From Symbiodinium kawagutii (lineage: Eukaryota > Sar > Dinophyceae > Suessiales > Symbiodiniaceae), in contig VSDK01028007.1 of the NCBI GenBank assembly GCA_009767595.1, positions 106,894 through 170,893 of the forward strand: a stretch of DNA of 64,000 bases, given 5' to 3'. Below are positions 55,870-64,000 of this stretch, in pieces. Numbering within the stretch: the stretch's first letter is position 1; each line of letters opens with the position of its first letter. The translations under genes and the position numbers were made by a program. The notes below the pieces were generated by a model that saw only the letters and a list, made by a program, of their open reading frames with translations, ran no database searches and had not been told where the DNA came from.

Positions 55870-56790
55870 CCGACATCGCTCACATCATGTTCAACAAACG
55901 ACACGCAGTGTCAGAACCAACGGCATCCACCTTGATGTTCCTTGCCGCAAAACTCGCGGACAGTATCCAAGACAAAGGTGTACACGACATCCAGGCCTTC
56001 CCCGCGAGGCAGCTCGAAAAAGTCTACCAGCAAGCCGCACGACAAGATGGCTGTCACGATGCCACCGGTATACCTGCGCCGCTTCAACGCATCCTTGCCT
56101 TTTTCGACTCTGCCTTTCTCACTGGTCGATGACATTTCGTTCAGGTACGCCACATATGCCTGCGAGAGCCACCCGCCAGGTACACGCTGCTGCTGCTGCT
56201 GCTGNNNNNNNNNNTGCTCCTCCTGCGGCTGCTGCTGCTGCTGCTGTTGGCGCTGCCCTTGCACTGACCGTTGGCCGCCTTTGGTTTTCCCACGCCTCCG
56301 AGGGGCCGAAAGCTGCTTGCTCTGCCGGCTTTTGCCGCCGGTCGATTTCCCAGGCTTGCATGGACCATCGCGCTTGGACGCAGCTTGCCGCGCCATGCGC
56401 GCGCTCTTCAGCCAATGGAATTGCGAACGTAAATTTCCATGATCTCTTCGATTGGGCAACGCTCCTTTTTCAAAGCCTTCCAAAAGATCTGCCCGAACCT
56501 CCTTGCGAGGCAGGGATGCTTCGAAGATTTCACCAGTCTTCAAGCACTTGCACTCAACCAGGTATCTTGTTGACAATGAGAGACCGTCCTCGGCTGGAAT
56601 TGTCTGCGCTTCCAATACCCTTTCCTGTGGAGCTTTTGCGGTCGACATGAACGGCAAAAAAACATCATCGGGGCCAGCATGCCTCACGCAACCTGTGAAG
56701 AGGCTGACTCCAAGCTCAGGAACAGCAAGACTCCCATCCATGCCAGCACAAAAAAACGACGAGCTCCCGAGCAGACACGGCAAGAACTGA
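55870..56790 (-). pseudogene. KDZ-type transposase, central piece with poly-Gln
   Basis: A long minus-strand frame from 56783 to 55911. Its N-terminal half includes SLSTRYLVECKCLKTGEIFE and a basic Ser/Lys/Arg region. A poly-Gln run spans 56187-56245 and holds the 10-base gap. A second half includes YTGGIVTAILSCGLLVDFFE then LPRGEGLDVVYTFVLDTVRE. The Gly-Gly-x-x-x-x-x-x-Cys-G(L) ... (E)xL..VY..L pattern followed, in the next frame, by SDTACRLLNMM matches the KDZ 'CsHG....Es......YD.aC.L' order. The frame switch near 55930 and the stop at 55891 indicate degradation. Alternatives: two exons, or a host gene of KDZ descent. Confidence 0.6.
56205..56214. other. Assembly gap inside (CAG)n poly-Gln tract
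   Basis: Ten undetermined bases within the (CTG/CAG)n run; true Gln count is unknown. Confidence 0.97.
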
Positions 56791-56940
56791 TGCGCTTTGC
56801 TATCCAGTCTAGCCGCTTCTTACGCAGAAGAGGCAAGACTTGCGAAAGACATTCTTCTAAGCCACCAAGGTCCTTGCGTCCAGATGAAAAGGAAAACTAA
56901 CACCCTCAGATTGAAACCCGAATGGTTTGCCTGCTCTTAC

Positions 56941-57064
56941 CTCTGCGAATTTTGTGTTTTCGATGATATACACAATGACATCACCCGAACAACGTTCTAC
57001 ATAATTGAACAGAGCAAACGTTGGCCCAAGCATGAAACTACCATCTTTCCAATCCGCGCTATGG
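56941..57064 (-). CDS. KDZ-type gene, exon
   Basis: Acceptor ACCATAG, 124 bp, donor CGCAGAG|GTAAGA (strong canonical). It encodes HSADWKDGSFMLGPTFALFN then YVERCSGDVIVYIIENTKFA. Domain not recognised; it sits between the Cys-rich exons and the transposase core in sense order. Confidence 0.55.
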
Positions 57065-57114
57065 CCTATGGTTTACTTAACGCAGAAAAACACACCCACT
57101 CTTGCGTCAGTCAC

Positions 57115-57338
57115 CAAGTGATGCCGCCCAAAGCTGCACCGCCCATCCTGGTTGCATGCCACAAATACCACGCTTCTTCCAAATGCCGTCGGCAGCGCTC
57201 ACCCAAAGTCAGATCTGGGCCAAGCAAGCGCTTGACCTGTTCCCTTTCCGGATGCTGCTTCACCCACCGCAAGACAGCTGAAGAGAATGTAGCCCCGCTG
57301 CGAACAATCTCATCGGTCAACGATCTCAGCAAGCCAAC
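57115..57338 (-). CDS. KDZ-type gene, exon
   Basis: Acceptor GTAGAG, 224 bp, donor ATCACTTG|GTGAC. It encodes GLLRSLTDEIVRSGATFSSA, then VLRWVKQHPEREQVKRLLGP and RCRRHLEEAWYLWHATRMGG. Helix-rich and well preserved. Confidence 0.55.
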
Positions 57339-57470
57339 CTCTACTGCAAAGTAGCTTCTGTATTTCGGAACAACCTGGGCAGCTCAAACATATCGTCTCC
57401 AACATGTTGAAAACTATTTCTGGGAATGCAAAAAAACTTGTTGGGCACGCCAGGCACCAACCCAGGTACC

Positions 57471-57640
57471 TCACCGCAACAAACACAGCCTACGCAACCT
57501 CTCAGACTGTCGCGGTCGACGGGCCCTCGAGGTCACGGCGCCCATTGCCTCAACTGGCTCCTCCCGCCAGCAGCTTCTACATCTCATTCTGTGACCCCAA
57601 AGCTACCATCTACCCTCGGATTTGCTTCAAAAGTGGATCT
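57471..57640 (-). CDS. KDZ-type gene, possible exon(s), frame broken
   Basis: Pieces in different minus frames: KLERSTFEANPRVDGSFGVT upstream and MRCRSCWREEPVEAMGAVTS downstream, then an Arg-rich tail to a GTGAG|GTACC donor. Either two exons or a frameshifted one. Confidence 0.35.
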
Positions 57641-57671
57641 TTCAAGCTTATTCTTGCAACCGCAAAAACTG

Positions 57672-58286
57672 TCAACAAACTGGGCATAAGACATGCGGAC
57701 ATGACACCAAAACATCCGCATCCATGTCCGACCCGACGTACTTCAAGTTCTGCATGTGGCTATAGACCCGCGACTTCTTCTCAAACCGCCAACCGCTCAC
57801 ACAATAAATTCTGCACGTTGCACAATATTTTTCGCAGAATTCCGCTCGTTGAATGCCAGCGGACTGACTGAAAATCACAAAGGGATTCTGCGTGTCTTCC
57901 TGACGGCCGCGAAAATTTTTGGGCACTATCGCTGACGCAGAAGCAGCTTTCTGCATCAAAGTCTTCCCACACTGACAATGTGTTTGCTTGCATTGTAGAG
58001 AAACTGTGACTGCCTCTGGGCACAGATCTTGATACTTTTTCAAGGAAAAAGGCAAATGCCCCAGGCTTGCACTCGCCGTTGCCAAGCAAGGCAAATATTG
58101 ATTCACTTTCCAAATCACATTTTCTACATCTTTCACACGCAAGGTCAGCTGGAAATCTGTGTTCAGAACTTGCTCCAAAATGGGACCGGCCAAGTGTACG
58201 GCCACATCGCCTAACACCCCCGCCACTGCAATGAGAGCAGATGCCGGAACAGGGCATAGGATGCGTTCCAGCGGCAGGGTTGCCAT
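57672..58286 (-). CDS. KDZ-type gene, Cys-cluster region
   Basis: A continuous minus frame of about 200 codons. The first half includes LAGPILEQVLNTDFQLTLRV and KVNQYLPCLATASASLGHLP. The second half is Cys-rich: LCPEAVTVSLQCKQTHCQCG, KTLMQKAASASAIVPKNFRG and FCEKYCATCRIYCVSGWRFE. Paired Cys groups flanking a beta segment upstream of a transposase core fit the 'CxC' cysteine-cluster domains that accompany KDZ transposases (inference from order and spacing). A second frame is open over 57781-58362. Confidence 0.5.
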   Translation of the reverse strand: MATLPLERILCPVPASALIAVAGVLGDVAVHLAGPILEQVLNTDFQLTLRVKDVENVIWKVNQYLPCLATASASLGHLPFSLKKYQDLCPEAVTVSLQCKQTHCQCGKTLMQKAASASAIVPKNFRGRQEDTQNPFVIFSQSAGIQRAEFCEKYCATCRIYCVSGWRFEKKSRVYSHMQNLKYVGSDMDADVLVSCPHVLCPVC

Positions 58287-58414
58287 CGCCAGGAAAAGTC
58301 AAAAGAAGTTGTTCTGTGCCCACTAGTTTAAAATAGCATACTGTAAACGCGCGGGACGCCAAATGTAAAAAAAAAACGGTTGCAAGAGTGCAGCGACGCT
58401 TTGCATCTCAGGGG

Positions 58415-58580
58415 GGTCATGCCATTCATGGACATTCTGTTACATTCGAAGTTTTCACACCGTTGAGCCATCTGGCGGCCAAGAAATACATCAGCAATGC
58501 TTCTGTGACTTTGGCCTCCGCTTCCACAGGCTGCCCGCAAAATTTTAACAGAACCGGAGTTCGTTGCTCAAAGAAAAAAA
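58415..58580 (-). CDS. KDZ-type gene, upstream exon
   Basis: The minus strand reads PVLLKFCGQPVEAEAKVTEA then LLMYFLAARWLNGVKTSNVT. Helical; it is the last coding piece before the CTCGATTC minisatellite and probably near the 5' end of the element's gene. Confidence 0.45.
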
Positions 58581-58635
58581 AGTCCGGGTCAATCATTATT
58601 AGACTGTCTCCTCCACGTAGCCTTGATCCTCGCAG

Positions 58636-58745
58636 TTCTCGATCCTCGATTCTCGATCCTGGATTCTCGATTCTCGATTCTCGATTCTCGATCCGCCATT
58701 CTCGATTCTCGATCCTCGATTCTCGATCCTTGATTCTCGATTCTG
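58636..58745. repeat. TTCTCGATYC minisatellite
   Basis: About eleven 7-10 bp units of TCTCGATTC/CTCGATCC. It lies at the right edge of the dense coding island, between the KDZ-like exons and the AT-rich flank. Confidence 0.9.
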
Positions 58746-59297
58746 CACTTTTCCATGGCGGGCCCTTGTCAAGCCAACCCTCAAATATGGGTTGATAAGA
58801 CCGGCTGACAACCAATTTCATGATAAAGCATAAAATGGTGATCAACCACGAAACAGCAATAAATCACAAGTAAGAACGAGTTCTTAGCTACCAACAGTTG
58901 CCAGCAATCTTTCCATAGTGAGAAAATTACGATCATCCCGAGCCATGAAAAGCACTGGTGGAGTATCTTCAATGCCTCATCAAATCACATTGTTGGTCAG
59001 GAATCTCCATGAAATTGTTGATGCTTGCTTGTACCTAGACACAAGTGATTGTGATGGGATGCTATTTGGTGGTTCTTGATTGATGGTAGTGCCATGTAGT
59101 GCCCAACATAACAAGCTAGATCCCAAAGAACAAGCAGAATTTGGAAACGACTATTTAAGTCGATTTCCTGAACGATAAACCAGCTTGCTAACCAGCTTGG
59201 TGATGGTTAGTGGCTAACTAGACTATCCTGTTCACTAAGCCAGTCAATGATGCTTACTAAGCCGCTTCATATTTGAACCAGCAACAGCAGCACCAAG

Positions 59298-59355
59298 GCT
59301 CTGCAAATTTCGAGTCATGCTCAAGTAAGGACACGTGGATCAGTCCACGACAAGC
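59298..59355 (-). CDS. S1-domain-like exon (GLIHVS)
   Basis: Acceptor GCAACGAG opens ACRGLIHVSLLEHDSKFAEP. GLIHVS is the hallmark of the third strand of S1 RNA-binding repeats (G-L-(V/I)-H-(V/I)-S). In sense order it directly follows the exon at 60.1 kb that supplies the preceding strand, as expected for one S1 module split by an intron. Confidence 0.5.
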
Positions 59356-60074
59356 CTCGTTGCGGGCGAGGCACGGTTGATGTGATAACTTGATAAGTCA
59401 TCCGCCATCCCAAAATATGACTCGTACGGAAAATAAACATGATTCAAACCAGCAACCAGAGGTTGCGAATTATGCTGACTACTTTGTCAGTGGTAATAGC
59501 GCCGGTCATTGATTCCTAGTACATCCTGGTACTCTTGTGATATACAATGTTTTTCAATGGTGGTGATTGAATGATGGTCTTCAGAATATTTCGGCATGTT
59601 CTTCGACTGATGGCGGTTGATGATGTTTGATTCTTGCACTAGTGGTTGATCGCCATGCTTGATTTCTTGCGTTCGATCATGCTGAGGGAAGAAATCCTAC
59701 ACCTACCAAATGGCTCACAAGCTCTTTCATCGACAGCACTCACATGTTCTGCGCGTTCTGATCTAGGGTAACTCTTTCATAGATCAACGACAATACCTTC
59801 TGACATGGTGTATCCAAAGCCGCAGCAGGTGTCCTTTCACGGCTTTTCGAATAGGAACACCATCATCTTTCTGAATACACAGTGATCATCCTGGTGGCAA
59901 CTCCAACATCTTGGTTGACGATCGAACGAACCATGATGGTCTCATTAGCATTGTAAAAAACATGGACCATCGCATGGGAACATAATCCAACCCTGTTTTC
60001 AGATGTTTCTAGTGATGGTAAATGGCTAAAACCATCTAGAACCTGGAAGATCGCATGGAAACTCGCTGGTGCAA

Positions 60075-60159
60075 CGCTGCTGCTCGGCCAAGGGGCAGGG
60101 CCCCCACTGGGAGGTTGCAAGCGCACAAAAATGCCCAGTGGTGTCACTTCCTGAACGAC
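60075..60159 (-). CDS. S1-domain-like exon (VTPLGIFVRL)
   Basis: Acceptor GACCTGAG opens VVQEVTPLGIFVRLQPPSGG then PAPW. Val-x-x-(F/L)-Gly-hydrophobic-Phe-Val is strand 2 of S1 repeats. The PPSGG insertion is unusual among bacterial S1 domains. The left border is uncertain. Confidence 0.55.
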
Positions 60160-60541
60160 CTCAGGTCAGAAAAACTCGTGAAGTTCTACATGATGAGAAA
60201 ACACCTGCATGTCACGAGTTCACTTCATAGATTCAGAATTTCTTGGTGGCCTATCTTCAGTTCCTTGGTGACTTGCTACCCTAAAGGAGGATCATGGAGT
60301 GGATCCACATGAATAATCTACAACGGCAATGCGCATAAATCACAACGGTGACGTCCAAAGATCCACCACCATGGGGATTGAATGCCCGGTGCACCCTGGT
60401 GGATCCCTGCTGTTTCCTGCTGCACTGGGGCTGATGGCTAACAAAGCTAAGGCCTACCAAAGTGCGAAGAACTAGTTTCTGATTGTAAGAAAATTGCTAG
60501 TTGTAAGCTAACATGACCAACAAGTCTTTTTTCAGAAAAAA

Positions 60542-60832
60542 TCAGGTTTTCCGAGCTTTCTTAAGAGATGTTTCTTGCTGATTGTAGACGATCTGGAGTG
60601 CGTTCGTGACGAATTTCCAGCTCTGCATGACTTGTTTCCCTTCAAGGCTCACCAGGGGTGGCCCAAAGATCAGCTGCCCGGCGTTGAGACAAGCATCTGA
60701 CTTCAAAACTTCTTTGCACTCAGCGAAGTTCATCAAACTGCTTGCAATTGCAGGAGGCCTGCGCATTGCGACTAGCACCAACGCCGCCTGTTTGGGGTCC
60801 GCGGAAACGATGTAGTCCCGAACTTAGTGTCC
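60542..60832 (-). CDS. Well-preserved terminal exon, unknown conserved family
   Basis: Acceptor ACACTAAG, then 90 codons ending in a stop: RDYIVSADPKQAALVLVAMR, then PPAIASSLMNFAECKEVLKS, LIFGPPLVSLEGKQVMQSWK and QIVYNQQETSLKKARKT. Coding quality is among the best in the window and it ends with a natural-looking basic C-terminus. It lies inside the interval between S1-like exons (62.2 and 60.1 kb), so it is either a separate nested gene or a retroposed fragment, or the S1 pieces are not one gene. I recall similar blocks in dinoflagellate proteins but cannot name the family. Confidence 0.6.
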
Positions 60833-60883
60833 TCCCTGAGAGGTAGGGGCTACACTTGCAAAGACTTAGTATTTTTTCAATCT

Positions 60884-60973
60884 GGCTATGGGTCAGTATT
60901 AACCAACTTGTAAGTCTGGATAATGACCAACAATAACAAGACAAAACAATGGTTAATGATAGGGGAACCAGGG
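60884..60973. mobile_element. P2-family element, truncated by P3
   Basis: TGGCTATGGGTCAGTATTAACCAAC to GATAGGGGAACCAGGGG. The expected GTACAGGGTTTTGACCCA end is replaced by a P3 element. Confidence 0.7.
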
Positions 60974-61078
60974 GTTGGTGGTTTCGAGTTTCGACCCCTA
61001 TGAAAAATATGCTTGTCAACCAACAATTTGTGAATGATTACTAGGGAAAACAAAAAATGTTTGAAACCACCAACCAGC
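60974..61078. mobile_element. P3-family element fused to P2
   Basis: TTGGTGGTTTCGAGTTTCGACCCCTATGAAAAATATGCTTGTC to GTTTGAAACCACCAACCAG. Near-consensus. Confidence 0.8.
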
Positions 61079-61293
61079 TTCCAGTAATTAGTATTTTTTC
61101 AATCTATCCTTAGTATCAATGGGGTTTCCCTAAACACACGAACCTTTTGGATAGTCAGGTGTAACCCCGTTGATGGACACACCCCCATCTACAAGTGTTT
61201 TGCAGCTTCCTGATGTCGTATGTGAAATATGCAAATCACGTAGCTGGAGTGGATGATGATGGAAATTGTGAGGAATTTACCATACAATCACAT

Positions 61294-61378
61294 AGTGGTT
61301 TCACAAAATAGGGGTACCCCGAAATCATCCACTATGAATCATTTATAGTAATAAACCGCAAACATGTGATCCCAAAGT
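61294..61378. mobile_element. P1-family element (right end lost)
   Basis: ATAGTGGTTTCACAAAATAGGGGTACCCCGAAATCATCC and the CATTTATAGTAATAAACC interior are clear; the mirrored end is degraded. Confidence 0.7.
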
Positions 61379-61379
61379 T

Positions 61380-61790
61380 GTCAATGGCATCCTTTCAACC
61401 CAGCGATACGCCTGAAAACTGGCTGATTTATCCATTTCATGTTTTGGAGTGGGCTACGACTACTTACGAACTTGAGGTGTTTCATTGGGGCTGAAATCTT
61501 CCCATTTGATCCTTTGACATTGACGAGGTCATGCTTGGGTTTTCTTTTCAAGATTCATTTGCATGGATAAGGCAAAAAGAACCAGCAAGTGCATGGATGG
61601 ATTCAACAATTCTTTCCCAAAACTCGATGAAACAAGCAATTAACATCCCCCAACCAAAGGCAACTGCTGAAATTCTCAGTGAATAATACCCAATCGCTAT
61701 TACTATGTGATGCTTGCCACGAGCCAGTCTCCTCCGTGAAATCAGAACTTGGAGTGTTGCCAGCCATCTAGCACAAAAAGAGGTGCATAA
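61380..61790. other. Non-coding stretch
   Basis: Mixed sequence without exon or repeat support. Confidence 0.45.
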
Positions 61791-61798
61791 GCCATTTA

Positions 61799-61852
61799 GA
61801 AGTAGTAGGAATAATAGTAGTAGTAGTAGTAATAGTAGTAGTAGTAGTAGTC

Positions 61853-61896
<44 letters not shown>

Positions 61897-61915
61897 CGTA
61901 GTAGTCGTAGTAGTC

Positions 61916-61960
<45 letters not shown>

Positions 61961-61990
61961 ATAGTAGTAGTAGTAGTAGTAGTAGTAGTA
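61799..61990. repeat. (AGT)n microsatellite, about 190 bp
   Basis: AGT/ACT triplets with AAT and CGT interruptions; poly-Ser and poly-Tyr frames are artefacts. Confidence 0.97.
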
Positions 61991-62155
61991 AATCATAGTA
62001 TTCACTAATAGCAGTAAAAAAAAATAGTATTCACTAGTAGCAGTAAAAATAGTAATAATCATAGTTATAATGACAATAATACTATTAATAATCATATATA
62101 ATAATGAGTCATAGTACTCAGCAGTACCAACATCAGTAGCACTAGTAGCATGGTC

Positions 62156-62249
62156 CTCGCAACGTTTGGCTGGACCCCCGTGCTCCGTGTCCCCTCCTCA
62201 TGGTGAGCGCCAGCTTGTTGCCTTGATCGGAAATGATCCGAACCTTCAC
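62156..62249 (-). CDS. S1-domain-like exon (VKVRIIS...LALTMR)
   Basis: Acceptor GCTCCCAG, 94 bp, donor TTGCGAG|GACCA (GA type). It encodes VKVRIISDQGNKLALTMRRG. This is the last strand pair of an S1 RNA-binding repeat (x-V-K-V-x-V-I-x-x-D-x-x-x-x-x-L-(S/T)-(L/M)-x). Together with the exons at 60.1 and 59.3 kb it indicates a multi-S1 protein such as a plastid translation factor, though the exact identity is not determinable. Confidence 0.6.
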
Positions 62250-62334
62250 CTGGGAGCGACCGGTAAACTCAAGGCATCAGTAGATGGGGATGCACATGGA
62301 AAGGTCCACATCTATTTACAAAGTCATATATGTA

Positions 62335-62361
62335 GAGAGAGAGAGAGATATATATATATGT
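62335..62361. repeat. (GA)n(TA)n microsatellite
   Basis: GAGAGAGAGAGA followed by TATATATATATA. Confidence 0.9.
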
Positions 62362-62699
62362 TCACAAAAAATGTTTTGGTCCATATTCATATCTGTTTAT
62401 GATGAATGGATGAAGACTAGCTTTGCATATTCCGAATGGTGCGAATGTCAATGAATCGGTACGCATATGATATACATATATAATCATATATATATATACA
62501 TATTTTTTTGTGCATAAAAATCTCATCATGAAGATGACCCGGTGTGCACATGCTTGTGCACATGGAAGTGACCACCCAGCTCCTTGAAAGGAACGCATTA
62601 ACTGGGTCTACCCAGCTGATTTTCATGATCACTACCCTCGGACTTGACCAGTGATACCAATTAAACAAACGAAGAGTTGATGTTTTTTATTCTTTGCTA

Positions 62700-63100
62700 T
62701 TGATAATAGGGATTATGAGAGCTAATAATGGTTTAGTATTAGGAAATAATAGGGAATGATAGCAAATATTATCTGGTATTATCACATATACCATGTAGTT
62801 GACTCACTCATCAACCGTTATAATCCGTTATCAACCCTTATCTACCGTTATCAACCACAACAATGGCTGTCATAGTGGTCGATGATGATCAACTGCCATT
62901 CCCCTGGAAGGTCCTCCTTTCGCTATACCAAACTACCTGTTACGAACCCTTCCTATGGAGCCATTCACTAGCTCCAAGGGTGATTTGCAACGGCTACGGT
63001 CAACCCATGCTTGAGATTTAAAATGTTCAACAACAAACCAGTGGTTAATCAACCTTGATCAGTGGTTGATCAACATATTTGCTTATCAATCTGCATACCT
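62700..63100. other. Non-coding stretch with CCGTTATCAACC units
   Basis: AT-rich; 62810-62870 carries CAACCGTTATAATCCGTTATCAACC units left of the next exon. No exon supported. Confidence 0.5.
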
Positions 63101-63125
63101 TCCTGGTATCAAGCTATGCACTCAC

Positions 63126-63250
63126 CTGGAAAAGCCGCCGGCTGCCTATGCACCGACCTGGTCCAACGACTCACTAAGCGACCAACCGAAAAACGTCCCC
63201 GTGCCTCCTGCCCCTGCACCAGATCTTCCACATTCTTGGGCCTTGACGGC
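63126..63250 (-). CDS. Exon upstream of S1-like exons
   Basis: Acceptor GCGACCTAG, 125 bp, donor TTTCCAG|GTGAGT (strong). It encodes RPSRPKNVEDLVQGQEARGR then FSVGRLVSRWTRSVHRQPAA. 'NVEDLVQGQEARGRF' fits the linker and first strand of an S1 repeat (VEDLxxGQExxGxV), but the second half departs from it. A competing frame (GRSGAGAGGTGTFFGWSLSE) is also open. Confidence 0.45.
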
Positions 63251-63479
63251 CTAGGTCGCGTCACTGCACAAGCAGGTGGTAGGTGGTACCCCAGCGTCGT
63301 AAAGAAGGAGTGACTTTGGGGCTTAGCCCACCATGTTGATGCTGATGTTTTGGAACTAACTAGTGGTAGCTCTGTATATTGATGCTTGGCTCAGTAATTT
63401 CATGCTTATATGGACTTATACATAGAAATGCACCTGTCTATGTATATATGCTGCATCTGTATATTTAGGTATATGTCTA

Positions 63480-63645
63480 TACAAACGTCAGCCCCGATTC
63501 CTGATTTTTTCCTGTTGGCCCAAGGAATGCACCCAAATCCCACCGGTGTTTTCGACAAATATGTGACCCCCGAGTCAAACATTGACATTGCCATTGTGAA
63601 AACCTGCGTCTTTTGGCCGTACCCCATTTCCATGGCTTTGTAAGC
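63480..63645. other. Open island of uncertain strand
   Basis: Plus strand reads SAPIPDFFLLAQGMHPNPTG then VFDKYVTPESNIDIAIVKTC and a stop. Minus strand reads QKTQVFTMAMSMFDSGVTYL. The plus peptide is the more protein-like, which would make it the only plus-strand exon of the window. Not resolved. Confidence 0.3.
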
Positions 63646-63649
63646 AACA

Positions 63650-64000
63650 AATATATGCCGTTGCTTCTTAGAAGTACTATGTAAATACCTATGTAGACAT
63701 GTTTTTTGCGTTATGACTATTAGTAAGAGGTGATTAACTATATTCATTACTATATTTACACCCATCCGTATCAAAGAGTACTAGACAGCAATAGCAATTA
63801 CTAGCTCTACTCAGCCAGCTATCACCCACTACAATTCGCGTCACCATACTTTTTATTCATCAGTAGAAATTAATGTTAACCCAGGATTAATAAACCCCTG
63901 GTTGATTAATGGGAAGTATCCCCTACAAGCCTTAGTTTCCCTTTGGAATGGTAACCCCCCCATTCAAAAAACCTAGGGTTTAGCTTCATCCTGGGTTAAC
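63650..64000. other. Non-coding stretch
   Basis: AT-rich sequence; GGTTGATTAATGGGAAGTATCCCC near 63900 resembles a fragment of a P2-type end. No exon supported. Confidence 0.4.

Larger units (their letters stand above)
60866..61105. repeat. 18-bp exact direct repeat flanking the P2-P3 composite
   Basis: TTAGTATTTTTTCAATCT occurs at 60866-60883 and again at 61088-61105, immediately around the composite element. Confidence 0.85.

Noticed and set aside
55826-56650. Plus-strand frame of 274 codons
   Set aside because: Antisense of the KDZ-like coding region. The peptide is rich in Arg/Pro/Cys typical of an antisense GC-rich frame, and the recognisable motifs are on the minus strand.
61714-62095. 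Poly-Ser and poly-Tyr frames
   Set aside because: Translation of the second (AGT)n microsatellite.

Overview
This window looks like nuclear DNA of a dinoflagellate, probably a Symbiodiniaceae or Suessiales type. The evidence is indirect. Coding potential sits in very short, GC-rich exon-like islands of about 45 to 150 bp. These are separated by kilobases of AT-rich sequence full of TGATGG/CCATCA-type degenerate repeats. Nearly every convincing exon reads on the minus strand across all 64 kb, several candidate donors are GC or GA rather than GT, and some conceptual peptides resemble dinoflagellate protein families as I remember them. There is no prokaryotic gene organisation, no rRNA or tRNA that I can support, and no CRISPR array. 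Two assembly gaps (4456-4539 and 56205-56214) fall inside trinucleotide repeats.

Layout in plus coordinates; transcription runs right to left. (1) About 64-59 kb: scattered exons of a protein with S1 RNA-binding-like pieces (63.2, 62.2, 60.1 and 59.3 kb). An unrelated, well-preserved terminal exon lies between them (60.5-60.8 kb). (2) About 58.6-50.4 kb: a denser minus-strand coding island almost free of the TGATGG repeats. Its upstream half (58.6-55.6 kb) looks like a decayed KDZ-type transposase gene with a Cys cluster, a poly-Gln tract and a DRFH motif. Its downstream half (55.5-50.4 kb) is a multi-exon gene of a lineage-specific family of unknown function. (3) About 49-46 kb: a GNAT-acetyltransferase-like exon and a possible S1 micro-exon. 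(4) About 44-0 kb: some 35 small minus-strand exons of one or more huge intron-rich genes of unknown function. The most downstream ones (3.2 and 1.5 kb) have F5/8 type C (discoidin)-like motifs. A separate compact locus at 17.0-18.2 kb carries a 227-codon open frame next to a perfect 70-bp-arm palindrome.

Three families of short palindromic elements (about 90-130 bp, MITE-like), here called P1, P2 and P3, recur throughout and often sit within tens of bases of exons. Nested and composite insertions are visible. The most interesting large-scale signal is that the degenerate repeats flip strand around many exons: CCATCA-rich on the left, TGATGG-rich on the right. Each such intron would therefore start and end with mutually complementary sequence and could fold into a long hairpin joining its splice sites.

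Exon borders are read by eye from AG acceptors, plausible donors and frame quality, without transcripts, so they are approximate. Grouping of exons into genes is uncertain throughout.
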